Below are positions 1 through 8,264 of a stretch of 12,756 nt of DNA, one piece after another. Each line of letters starts with the position of its first letter. Positions within the stretch are counted from its first letter, which is position 1. The translations under genes and the position numbers were made by a program. The stretch is taken from the NCBI GenBank assembly GCA_964522445.1, contig CAZFUY010000086.1:1-12756 (forward strand), given 5' to 3'. A model generated the notes under the pieces. It worked only from the letters and a program-made list of their open reading frames with translations. It searched no databases and had not been told where the DNA came from. The DNA comes from CAZFUY01 sp964522445 (GTDB lineage Bacteria; Pseudomonadota; Gammaproteobacteria; SZUA-229).

Positions 1-206
1 TGGGGTTTACCCTGCCACTACTGTTACCAGCAGCGCGGTGCGCTCTTACCGCACCATTTCACCCTTACCTGAAAACAGGCGGTATATTTTCTGTGGCACT
101 GGCCGTGGACTTTCATCCCCCAGGCGTTACCTGGCACCCTGCCCTGCGGAGCCCGGACTTTCCTCTGAGTATCAAACGATATACAGCAATTGCCCGGCTG
201 ACTTGC
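1..206 (-). ncRNA. rnpB: RNase P RNA, bacterial type A, 5' portion (3' end beyond the window)
   Basis: This is the catalytic RNA of ribonuclease P, which removes the 5' leader from precursor tRNAs. On the minus strand the hallmark conserved blocks occur in order: GAGGAAAGTCCGGGCTCC (148-165), AGGGCAGGGTGCCAGGTAACG (core at about 125-145), a shortened P12 hairpin, then GGTAAGGGTGAAA followed by GGTGCGGTAAGAGCGCACCGC and CTGGTAACAG near base 30. These match the order in the Escherichia coli RNA. The gene runs off the left edge just after the block equivalent to GGCACGGTAAAC, so roughly the 5' half is present. The 5' end is placed near 206 from the promoter spacing and is good to a few bases. 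Open reading frames across this stretch are chance. Confidence 0.96.
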
Positions 207-211
207 CGGAG

Positions 212-239
212 AATATAACACAGGATTTTAAATTCACCA
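212..239 (-). promoter_or_regulatory. Candidate sigma-70 promoter of rnpB
   Basis: On the minus strand a TATATT hexamer (212-217), preceded by TGTGT, lies about 6 bases before the inferred rnpB 5' end. A weak TGGTGA (234-239) sits 16 bases further upstream in the -35 position. The -10 and its distance to the RNA end are convincing; the -35 matches only about half of the consensus. The promoter diverges from the kinase gene that starts at 418. Confidence 0.5.
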
Positions 240-417
240 GAAATTTATACACTGAGACCTTTACACGATACAGGCGCGAAAGAAAAATGCGCTAAAATTT
301 GACTGATTGAGGCAGGAAACGCAGTTAATATCTGGATATTGACAAGTTTTCTAACGAAAAGCAGGCTAATATTATCTGTAACAATAACATTACCCCCCCA
401 CAGCTTTTGAGACAGAA

Positions 418-3129
418 ATGACAGCGCCAGAAAATATTAAGTCTTATGATAATTTTCAGCTTAATACCCGACAGTTTGCACTTTTTTCAGCGATTGCCTG
501 GAGCTTGCTTATTATTATTTCCATTAACTGGAATCTTAATTTATTGCAGTCTCAGGCTATTGATCTGGCCACATTTGAAGCTCGCGCTAACTGGAACAAA
601 GATCAGGCGTTCAGGCGCTGGGCCACTCGCCATGGCGGGGTCTATGTAAAACCCGATAAAAGAACCCCTCCCAACCCCTACCTTAGCCATTTACCTCACC
701 GAGATGTTATTACCACCGAAGGAATCAGGCTCACGCTAATGAATCCCGCTTATATGATGAGCCAGATGACTTCAGAGTTTGAAGAAATGTACGGCATCAA
801 GGGGCGCATTACAGGTCAGGTTCTACTTAATCCTGCCAACAAAGCTGATGACTGGGAAATGTCGGCACTGAAGCAGTTTGATCAGGGGATAACAGAGGTA
901 ACCGAACTCAGTGATATTGATGGCCAGCCTTACCTACGACTAATGAAACCCATGATAATGAAAGAAGGCTGTGTGCTTTGTCATGGCCACCTGGGCTTTA
1001 AGGTTGGTGATATACGAGGCGGTGTTAGCATATCCATACCTCTGAACACTTATCTGCTGGCAGAAAGCAATGGACGCAAGACTCTATGGATCAGTCACCT
1101 TGGCATCTGGCTACTGGGTTTAAGTGGGATCTTCTTTCTTAGCTATCTAAGACAGCAAAAAATTATCCAGCAACGAGAAACAGAGAAAGCTCTGAACAAG
1201 TCCAGCCAGGAATGGATCTTTGCCATGGATTTTTTCGATGATGCTATATGCCTTATCGACATGGACGACAGAATAACACGCGTCAATCAGGCATTTTACA
1301 AAATGGGTAAGCTCACCCCAGAACAGACTCTTGGCCACAACGTCACAGACATCATCCATCCTCAGGGTGAGAAAACACCCTGCCCTGTATGTAAAGCACG
1401 AATAGAACAACGTGATGCAACCATTACCATGGAAGCAGACCACCCGGATAATCCCACCAATAAACCCATAGAAGTTATGGTTCGCATCATCCGTGACAGC
1501 AATGAACTCCCTCAGGGCACGCTCATGGGCATACATGATTTAACCCACAGCCGTGAAGTTAGCGCCACAATTACTGAGCACGAACAGCAGATCAGCGATT
1601 TACTGCGCTCAACTGCCGAGGGCATTTTTAGTCTTGACCTTGAAGGCAAATGCGTAATGGCAAATCCTGCCTGCGCACGCATGCTGGGCTACGACAGCGA
1701 AAACAGGCTCATCGGCAGCGACATACATACCCTGATTCACCATAGCCATGAAGATGGCTCTGCTTATAACAGGAACGATTGCCCAATTTACCAGTCATTT
1801 CATAACAATACTGAAATACACATTAATAACGAAGTCTTCTGGCATGCTGATGGCAGCAGTTTCCCCGTGGAATACTGGGCTTACCCTATATTACGAGATA
1901 ATAAAACTATTGGCTCAGTGGTCACATTTTTTGATATATCAGAGAGTCTAAAAACAGAACAAATACTACGACGCAGCCAGAAAATGGACGCACTGGGTCA
2001 GCTCACCGGCGGCATTGCACATGACTTTAATAATCAACTGGGCATAGCCAGTGGCTATATAGAACTATTAGAGGAATATAATACAAATAATGAAAACAGC
2101 AATGAAAAAACCAGCCTCTGGATTGCTGCCACCCGTAAAGCCACGAACCGCTGCATCGATCTAACACGACAACTACTTAATTTTTCACGCCAGCAACAAA
2201 CAGATGCCGAAGTAATCAACCTGACAAAAGAGATTAGCGAACTTGATGAACTAATCAAGCGCACGGTAACACCTGCAGTAGATGTCAGCTACGATATTGA
2301 TGAAGACTTATGGCCCATTACAACCAGCCGGGGTGATCTGGAAGACGCTCTGCTAAATCTGATAATTAATGCCCGTGATGCTATGCCCAATGGCGGCAGG
2401 CTAATGATTAATATGCACAACAAAACGCTGGATAAGGATGAAATTATAAAAGACCAACGCCAGTCAGGTGATTATGTTTTAATCGCCATCGAAGATACCG
2501 GACATGGAATACCAAAAAATATTCAGGAACATATTTTTGACCCCTTCTTTTCTACCAAAGAAATTGGCAAAGGAACAGGCTTAGGTATGTCTATGGTATA
2601 TGGCTTTATTAAGCGTAATCAGGGCTATATCAATCTGTATTCAGAGCCTGAGAAAGGTACCAGCATTAAAATATACTTTCCACGCACAATAACAACAGAG
2701 GTTCAACAGCAGCACAAAAAAATAAAACCTGTTAAATCTAAAGGACACAATAAAGTCATACTAATTGTTGAAGATGAACAATATTTACGCGAACTGGCTG
2801 TAGAGATATTAAACACTCATGGCTACCAGACTATACAGGCAGAAGATGGCAATGCTGCTCTAGAGATCTTATGTGGCGACGAGCATATAGATCTATTATT
2901 TAGCGACATTGTCATGCCTGGCGGCATAAATGGTTACCAGCTTGCCGAAAAATCAAGGGAACTAAGACCCAATCTAAAAATACAACTGACCTCTGGCCTG
3001 GCAGATAAAAATCCTACAAATGAACAACAGGCAGAACTAGGGTTACTACTCCTGCAAAAACCCTACAGTCAATCTGATTTAATCAATTGTATAAATAAGT
3101 TTTTTGAGAATTCAAAGACTATGGATTAA
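418..3129 (+). CDS. Membrane hybrid histidine kinase with Tll0287-like (DUF3365) haem-type sensor, two PAS domains and C-terminal receiver
   Basis: The 903-residue protein probably senses a redox or gaseous signal outside the membrane and passes phosphate to its own receiver. Visible in order: transmembrane helix 20-38; a periplasmic Tll0287/DUF3365-like domain about 45-215 with one CxxCH (C185, C188, H189), the covalent haem c motif; a second helix about 223-243; PAS about 265-380 with a C322-P-V-C325 pair; PAS about 390-510; HisKA with phospho-accepting H535 in GGIAHDFNN; HATPase with N647/N651, DTGHGIP 693-699 and GTGLG 719-723; and a receiver about 778-897 with E785/D786, D830, T858 and K881. 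The ATG is preceded by a weak GAG. There is no DNA-binding or enzymatic output, so a separate partner is expected. Its kinase core resembles that of the convergent gene at 3280-7773. Domain calls are strong; the ligand is inference. Confidence 0.93.
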   Translation: MTAPENIKSYDNFQLNTRQFALFSAIAWSLLIIISINWNLNLLQSQAIDLATFEARANWNKDQAFRRWATRHGGVYVKPDKRTPPNPYLSHLPHRDVITTEGIRLTLMNPAYMMSQMTSEFEEMYGIKGRITGQVLLNPANKADDWEMSALKQFDQGITEVTELSDIDGQPYLRLMKPMIMKEGCVLCHGHLGFKVGDIRGGVSISIPLNTYLLAESNGRKTLWISHLGIWLLGLSGIFFLSYLRQQKIIQQRETEKALNKSSQEWIFAMDFFDDAICLIDMDDRITRVNQAFYKMGKLTPEQTLGHNVTDIIHPQGEKTPCPVCKARIEQRDATITMEADHPDNPTNKPIEVMVRIIRDSNELPQGTLMGIHDLTHSREVSATITEHEQQISDLLRSTAEGIFSLDLEGKCVMANPACARMLGYDSENRLIGSDIHTLIHHSHEDGSAYNRNDCPIYQSFHNNTEIHINNEVFWHADGSSFPVEYWAYPILRDNKTIGSVVTFFDISESLKTEQILRRSQKMDALGQLTGGIAHDFNNQLGIASGYIELLEEYNTNNENSNEKTSLWIAATRKATNRCIDLTRQLLNFSRQQQTDAEVINLTKEISELDELIKRTVTPAVDVSYDIDEDLWPITTSRGDLEDALLNLIINARDAMPNGGRLMINMHNKTLDKDEIIKDQRQSGDYVLIAIEDTGHGIPKNIQEHIFDPFFSTKEIGKGTGLGMSMVYGFIKRNQGYINLYSEPEKGTSIKIYFPRTITTEVQQQHKKIKPVKSKGHNKVILIVEDEQYLRELAVEILNTHGYQTIQAEDGNAALEILCGDEHIDLLFSDIVMPGGINGYQLAEKSRELRPNLKIQLTSGLADKNPTNEQQAELGLLLLQKPYSQSDLINCINKFFENSKTMD

Positions 3130-3161
3130 CCCAGGAAAATACAAACAAAAGATATTATGCT

Positions 3162-3191
3162 TTGTAGGAGCGGCTTTAGCCGCTCCTACAA
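3162..3191. repeat. REP-like perfect palindrome between convergent genes
   Basis: The arm TGTAGGAGCGGC (3163-3174) is followed by TTTA and its exact reverse complement GCCGCTCCTACA (3179-3190). With the flanking T/A pair and one loop pair, the stem can reach 14 bp. The GTAGGAGCGGC core with a TTTA-type loop resembles REP sequences of Pseudomonas and related gammaproteobacteria, which transposase-like RAYT proteins move. It is GC-rich within AT-rich sequence and lies 33 bases after one kinase stop and about 90 bases from the stop of the convergent kinase. No T-run follows on either strand, so it is not a canonical intrinsic terminator, although it could protect 3' ends. Confidence 0.8.
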
Positions 3192-3279
3192 TAAACAATA
3201 AAACAGGTTTTAATCTTCTCTACATCTCCACGTCAAATTTCTTGATCTTGAAATTTCACAACAGTTTTATACCTCTAAT

Positions 3280-6200
3280 TTATTTTTTATTTTTACTCTG
3301 CCATTCTTCAATCCATGGCAACACATCTTCAATTGGCATTGGGCGCGCAATATAATAACCCTGAGCTATATCACAGTTCATTTGTTCTAATTTACGCAAA
3401 ATAGATTCTGTTTCTACACCTTCCGCAACTACTTTCATATTTAGATTCTGGCCTAGCTGTATAGTTGACTCAACTATAGCTCGCGCCTCATCATCATCTT
3501 CCATTCTCATAACAAATGATTGATCTACCTTAAGCTCTGTAAATGGCGCTCGATATAACTGAATCATAGACGAATAACCCGTACCAAAATCATCAATAGA
3601 TAATTTAAAACCTTTCATACGTAAACGCGTTAAACTATCCAGTGATTTTGTTAATTCTTCCATTAATGCCGACTCTGTTACTTCCAGCGTTAGTTGTGAA
3701 TTATCCCTGTGACCATAACGCTTACAAATAGTGTTTAATCTGTCAGGCAAATCCAGCTGTTTAAAAATACCAGCTGTCATATTTACGGAAATGGTTTGTT
3801 TTAAGTGTTTTTCTTCACAATCTCTTGCAACCTGATCTACCAGCAACCAGGTCATTTCATCAATCAATCCCGTTACTTCTGCAAGCCCAATAAACTGGTA
3901 AGGTAAAATTAATCCACGCTCAGGATGCATCCAGCGCATTAACACCTCAAAGCCATCTACTGTTCTATCCTGAATAGAAATCTGCGGCTGATAATAAGCA
4001 ATAAACTCACGATTATTAACTGCCCTTCTCAGATCATCTTCATTAATCAAAACCTTATCCGTTTTAATAGTAGAAACAGGTTTAGTCTCTTTCAGCCTCT
4101 CAGAAATACCAGACAGTATTTTCTTTAATTCAAAAACATGGAAAGGTTTTTGCAATGTACCAGCAAGATTTAAACCATGCTCAATAGCAAGTTCCTGCGC
4201 TGAATGAAGCACAGTTTTATCAACGCCACTAATAAGTATTAGTGCGGCTTCTGATTGCATACCCGCCAGTAAACGAATCATTTCAATACCATCTATATCT
4301 GGCATTAATAAATCAAGCACAATAACCGCTGATTTTTTCTCATGATTCTCAATAAACTCACTGGCACGAATATAATGCATTGCATTAAAACCAGCAGTCT
4401 CTGCTATATCACAAACAAATTCTCCCATGCTCTTTTGATCATCAACAACGATAAGACTATATCGTAATGGCTGAGATATATTATTAGATTCTGCAGGAGT
4501 TAACTTTTCTAGCGCACGATCCACATCATCTTCATAGCCTCTTAAATAAGACGCATATTCCACATCCATATCCAGCACATGCGCCTTAAACCAATATTCA
4601 AGAAAACTAATTGTAGAACGATGATCAAAAACATCAGGCGCTTCACGAAAAACTTTTATCATATCTGTTATTGTTCTTAATAACATGACATGAATCTGAT
4701 GATGTTTTACATGATGAGGATAACCACAGGCTTCCATCAATACTTCTTCACGTGAAAAATGATAACCAGAAAACTCTACCAGCAACTGAAATTTTCTATC
4801 AATAACATCATTACCCGCTTCTTCTACAACTACCTGTTGATAATCATTTAGCAATGCTAATATGTTTTTATGATCATCATCCATTTCTTTGTTTTTTACA
4901 GTAAGCTCATCTGCCCATTTAATATGGGTAGTTTCTTTATCTAAAGTATGTTTAGTTTTATCATGCTTACTTACATCAAGAGCTCGATTAACCGCATCAG
5001 CTAATTCCTGTTTGCTATAAGGCTTTTGTAGAAGCACTCCCTGATAATCATTGTGAGCTGATTCCCCCCCAGTAAAACCGGAAGTTAACAAAACTTTTAT
5101 CTGTGGCCTTATTGTTGCAGCGTATTCAACCAGATTATAACCGGTCATTTTTCCAGGCATAATAATATCGCTAAACAACAAATCAATATTCACATCTGTT
5201 TTTAATATTAAAATTGCCTCATCTGCATTAGCTGAAAGCAGTGTATTATAACCCAGCATATGTAAAAAATATTCTGCAAGCTCACGCAATTGAGGCTCAT
5301 CTTCAACAACTAAAACAGTTTCACCCTGACCTATATTTTCAATTTCACTTTGTTTCTTATCGACCTGATTATTTGTTTTAATCTGGCTATCAGAAGCATC
5401 AATAAAGCGAGGTAAATAAATATGGAAATCACTTCCTTTTTCAGGCTCTGAATTAACCATTATTAATCCAGACGAACGTTTTACAAAACTGTAAACCATT
5501 GACAGGCCAAGACCACTACTATCACCATCTTCTTTGGTTGTATAAAAAGGCTCAAATATTCTTTCCTTTATATTTTCATTCATTCCTTTACCTGTGTCTT
5601 TGATACTAAGCCATACATAATCCCCCGGACTAAGACCATCAAGCTGCACATTAGAATCCTGTTCTACTTTCTGATTTATTGTTGATATAGTGAGCTGCCC
5701 ACCATCAGGCATTGCATCCTGTGCATTAATAACAAGATTTAATATACTATCTTCCAGCTCACCAGGATTAACAGCAATGGGCCAGATATCATTTTCAAGG
5801 TTATATTTTATTTCTATTCTGGGAGTAATTGAATGAGCAATAATGTCGTACATTTTTTCCAGCACAGAATTAATAGTAAGTTGCTGCACATTCATTTGTT
5901 GACGACGTGAAAAATCTAATAAATTTCTTGAAAGATCAATACAACGATTAGTTGCCTTATTTGCTAAATCTACCCATCGATGAGGTTTGTCCTGCCCTCT
6001 TGTAAACTCTTCAAGAAAATCAAGATACCCCCTTACAATACCCAGCTGATTATTAAAATCATGTGCAATTCCGCCTGTTAGTTTTCCTACTGCATCCATT
6101 TTTTGTGAGTGACGCATAATTTCTTCTGTATGGCGGCGCTCAGTTACATTAAACATGAAACCCTGCAAACGAACAATTTTGCTATTTTCCTTAATTACTT

Positions 6201-7773
6201 TTGCATCATAATGAATCCAGATACTTCGGCCATCCTGTGCAATCATTCGACATTCAAATGTATGATCTTCTCCTCTAGCTGTCGACTCCCGGCATAAATC
6301 AATAGCATATTTTCTGTCATCCGGATGTATATGCTGCGACCAGAAATCTTCCTGATACCATTCCTCAACCAAATAACCTAAAACTTTTTCTACCTGTGGC
6401 CCAACATAGATAAAACACCCCGTTTGTGGATTAAACTCCCAGGGGATGGCTGTGGTTGATTCAATTAACTGACGATAATGTTCTTCACTATTAATTAATT
6501 TCTGCTCGACCTGAATACTTTCAGTAATATCCTGAATTGTGCCAAATGATCTAACAGGTTCACCCTTATCATTGAAATTTGTTTCACAGCATTCATGGAC
6601 ATATTTAATACGTCCATCTTTCATTAATAAACGATGCACAATTTCATAGGGCTGTTTATTTTTTAGTGAATCTGAATAAGCTTCATCAACCCTAACTCTG
6701 TCATCTGGATGTATAGCATCAAGAAACACAGCATAGGATGCACCACATTTTTTAGAGTCTATTTCAAATAAATGAAACATTTCTTTTGACCAGAGTAATT
6801 TATTACTCTGAATCTCAAGTTCCCAGCTACCAACATGAGCAATATACTGCGCTTCATTTAAAGAGTCTTCAGCCTGTTGGCGTTTTTTCTGCAGCATTAT
6901 CTGTTCAGTAACATCCATAATTGTTTCTACTATCTGCACCAGTTCTCCATTGGCATCAAATAACGGTGCAGCAACAAGATCAAAACATTTTTTTTCTTTA
7001 GATTGTAGGGTGAGCTGCATTGTCATCTTTTCTAAATGCCGCGAGAAAGTAACAGCCGTTGCTACACATTGATTAACAGGGTTTTCTAAACTCAGTACTT
7101 CACAGCAATGCTTACCAAAAATGGTTTCCATTTTCCCAAACCACTGCTGGTATATATCATTAGCCCAGGTTATTTTTAAATCTGCATTTAATAGAACAAT
7201 ACCTGCATCTATGCTTTCAACAATACTTTTAAACTTCTGTTTTTCTGCCGATAAGCCTTCAAGTGCTTTTTTATGCTCTTCACCCATTCTTATTGCACGA
7301 ATACCAAAACTTATATCACTAGCCAATTCCTGAAGAAATGAGAAATCTGTGTCACTAAACGCATGTTTTGTATGGGCATAAACAACCAGCACCGCCTGCA
7401 TTTCATTATCCACAGCGACAGGAGCAGCACACAGTGATTGATAGCCTCGTTGTATCGCATCTTTACGCCAGGGTTCAAAACTAGCATCGACTTCAACATC
7501 CTGACAAACACTGACTTTATTTTCTCTTACTGCACAACCTGCCGGCCCCTGAGCATACTCATCATCACCCCAGGTCACTTTAATCGAAGCCAGATAACCT
7601 TCTTCAAATCCTGCACTTGCAACAGGGGAAATATTTTTTGAGCCTTTAATTTGCACAAAACCAATCCAGGCCATTTTATATTTACCCTGATCAATAATGT
7701 TCTGACAGATGCCCTGAAGCCATTGTTGCTCGTTATCTGCATGAGCCATGGTATTTTTAATTACAGACAACAC
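3280..7773 (-). CDS. GAF-PAS-PAS-PAS-histidine kinase-REC-hemerythrin-REC-EAL fusion protein
   Basis: A cytoplasmic protein of about 1497 residues with no membrane segment, joining a two-component kinase to a cyclic-di-GMP phosphodiesterase. Numbered from the GTG at 7773: GAF about 10-165; PAS about 179-291, 309-421 and 431-546; HisKA with H571; HATPase with DTGKG and GLGLS; receiver 1 with D869 and K917; hemerythrin about 951-1079 with H968, H1005, E1009, H1024, H1028, H1065 and D1070, all seven di-iron ligands at family spacing; receiver 2 with D1111/D1112, D1154 and K1209; EAL about 1243-1488 with E1276 in EVLMRW, N1331, E1364, D1394/D1395 in DDFGTGYSS, K1415 and E1451, which predicts an active enzyme making pGpG. 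The GTG is chosen because CAGGAG lies six bases upstream. TTG at 7800 has an in-frame stop directly before it, and ATG at 7749 lacks a ribosome site. A G7 run lies in receiver 1. Confidence 0.94.
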   Translation of the reverse strand: MLSVIKNTMAHADNEQQWLQGICQNIIDQGKYKMAWIGFVQIKGSKNISPVASAGFEEGYLASIKVTWGDDEYAQGPAGCAVRENKVSVCQDVEVDASFEPWRKDAIQRGYQSLCAAPVAVDNEMQAVLVVYAHTKHAFSDTDFSFLQELASDISFGIRAIRMGEEHKKALEGLSAEKQKFKSIVESIDAGIVLLNADLKITWANDIYQQWFGKMETIFGKHCCEVLSLENPVNQCVATAVTFSRHLEKMTMQLTLQSKEKKCFDLVAAPLFDANGELVQIVETIMDVTEQIMLQKKRQQAEDSLNEAQYIAHVGSWELEIQSNKLLWSKEMFHLFEIDSKKCGASYAVFLDAIHPDDRVRVDEAYSDSLKNKQPYEIVHRLLMKDGRIKYVHECCETNFNDKGEPVRSFGTIQDITESIQVEQKLINSEEHYRQLIESTTAIPWEFNPQTGCFIYVGPQVEKVLGYLVEEWYQEDFWSQHIHPDDRKYAIDLCRESTARGEDHTFECRMIAQDGRSIWIHYDAKVIKENSKIVRLQGFMFNVTERRHTEEIMRHSQKMDAVGKLTGGIAHDFNNQLGIVRGYLDFLEEFTRGQDKPHRWVDLANKATNRCIDLSRNLLDFSRRQQMNVQQLTINSVLEKMYDIIAHSITPRIEIKYNLENDIWPIAVNPGELEDSILNLVINAQDAMPDGGQLTISTINQKVEQDSNVQLDGLSPGDYVWLSIKDTGKGMNENIKERIFEPFYTTKEDGDSSGLGLSMVYSFVKRSSGLIMVNSEPEKGSDFHIYLPRFIDASDSQIKTNNQVDKKQSEIENIGQGETVLVVEDEPQLRELAEYFLHMLGYNTLLSANADEAILILKTDVNIDLLFSDIIMPGKMTGYNLVEYAATIRPQIKVLLTSGFTGGESAHNDYQGVLLQKPYSKQELADAVNRALDVSKHDKTKHTLDKETTHIKWADELTVKNKEMDDDHKNILALLNDYQQVVVEEAGNDVIDRKFQLLVEFSGYHFSREEVLMEACGYPHHVKHHQIHVMLLRTITDMIKVFREAPDVFDHRSTISFLEYWFKAHVLDMDVEYASYLRGYEDDVDRALEKLTPAESNNISQPLRYSLIVVDDQKSMGEFVCDIAETAGFNAMHYIRASEFIENHEKKSAVIVLDLLMPDIDGIEMIRLLAGMQSEAALILISGVDKTVLHSAQELAIEHGLNLAGTLQKPFHVFELKKILSGISERLKETKPVSTIKTDKVLINEDDLRRAVNNREFIAYYQPQISIQDRTVDGFEVLMRWMHPERGLILPYQFIGLAEVTGLIDEMTWLLVDQVARDCEEKHLKQTISVNMTAGIFKQLDLPDRLNTICKRYGHRDNSQLTLEVTESALMEELTKSLDSLTRLRMKGFKLSIDDFGTGYSSMIQLYRAPFTELKVDQSFVMRMEDDDEARAIVESTIQLGQNLNMKVVAEGVETESILRKLEQMNCDIAQGYYIARPMPIEDVLPWIEEWQSKNKK

Positions 7774-8030
7774 ATCTAACTCCTGGGGTATTTTTATCAA
7801 TTATTCTCATATTTCCTGTATTTTTAATATATAAGCAAACAGATTAAATATAATTTTCGGTATCTCAAATATAGCCTATGAATGGGGATATTTCTGGCTC
7901 ATTTTAGAAATGGGAGACACTAATGACGGGCAAAATAGAACGCAAAAAACGGTAATGAAATCTGGATATGAATTGACGGAAAATAAATTTAGTTCAGACT
8001 TGATACAGCACGCCTAAATAGAACCATATG

Positions 8031-8055
8031 CCTGCTTACATCCTGCTTACATCCT
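8031..8055. repeat. Short tandem repeat, 11-base unit
   Basis: The unit CCTGCTTACAT occurs twice head to tail (8031-8041, 8042-8052), followed by CCTG, which begins a third partial unit. It lies just to the left of the large inverted repeat. With two copies it may be a trace of local slippage and nothing more. Confidence 0.55.
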
Positions 8056-8072
8056 GTTGCAGACAGTTAAAG

Positions 8073-8188
8073 TCAAAAGTTATTCACCACAGAGAGCACA
8101 GGGGTTTTTTGGTTTGCACTAACACGCAAGCACAGGAAACAAGCTTTTCTCGGCGTCCTCGGTGTCCTCTGTGGTGAATAGCTTTTGA
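8073..8188. repeat. Long inverted repeat with CCACAGAG arms, dispersed-repeat type
   Basis: The left arm 8073-8100 begins TCAAAAGTTATTCACCACAG and the right arm 8161-8188 is its near-perfect reverse complement, starting TCAAAAGCTATTCACCACAG on the other strand. The arms are 28 bases with only a few differences around a spacer of about 60 bases. The spacer also carries CACAGG- and GTCCTC-type words. Sequences built on CACCACAGAG are known as dispersed non-coding repeats in many proteobacterial genomes, which suggests a non-autonomous mobile or hairpin element. No transposase gene is present and I see no clear target-site duplication. Confidence 0.75.
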
Positions 8189-8264
8189 TTTTGGTTAACG
8201 ACTGCCTATAACTAATTGTCAGCGTATATTGAAATTAATACATCTGAATAATAAAACAATAGAG

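Larger units (their letters stand above)
7801..8264. other. Intergenic stretch with repeats and no convincing gene
   Basis: This gap separates the long fusion gene from the oxygenase gene, both on the minus strand. It is AT-rich near 7801-7870, where the promoter of the fusion gene should lie, but I could not settle on a -35/-10 pair. It holds a short tandem repeat (8031-8055) and a long inverted repeat (8073-8188), listed separately. The reading frames here are very short; one 10-codon frame near 7922 follows GGGAG but has nothing else in its favour. Confidence 0.6.

Noticed and set aside
38..295. 85-codon plus-strand frame and an overlapping minus-strand 65-codon frame at the left edge
   Set aside because: Both lie over the conserved RNase P RNA blocks, which explain the sequence fully.
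1147..1536. 129-codon minus-strand frame inside the 903-residue kinase gene
   Set aside because: Antisense to the PAS1 coding region with no protein-like motifs or ribosome site; a shadow of the real gene.
3162..3191. Palindrome as an intrinsic bidirectional terminator
   Set aside because: Strong stem but no T-run on either strand; better read as a REP-like repeat.
7774..7800. TTG start at 7800 for the fusion gene
   Set aside because: It is directly preceded by an in-frame TAA and has a poor ribosome site, whereas GTG at 7773 has CAGGAG six bases upstream.
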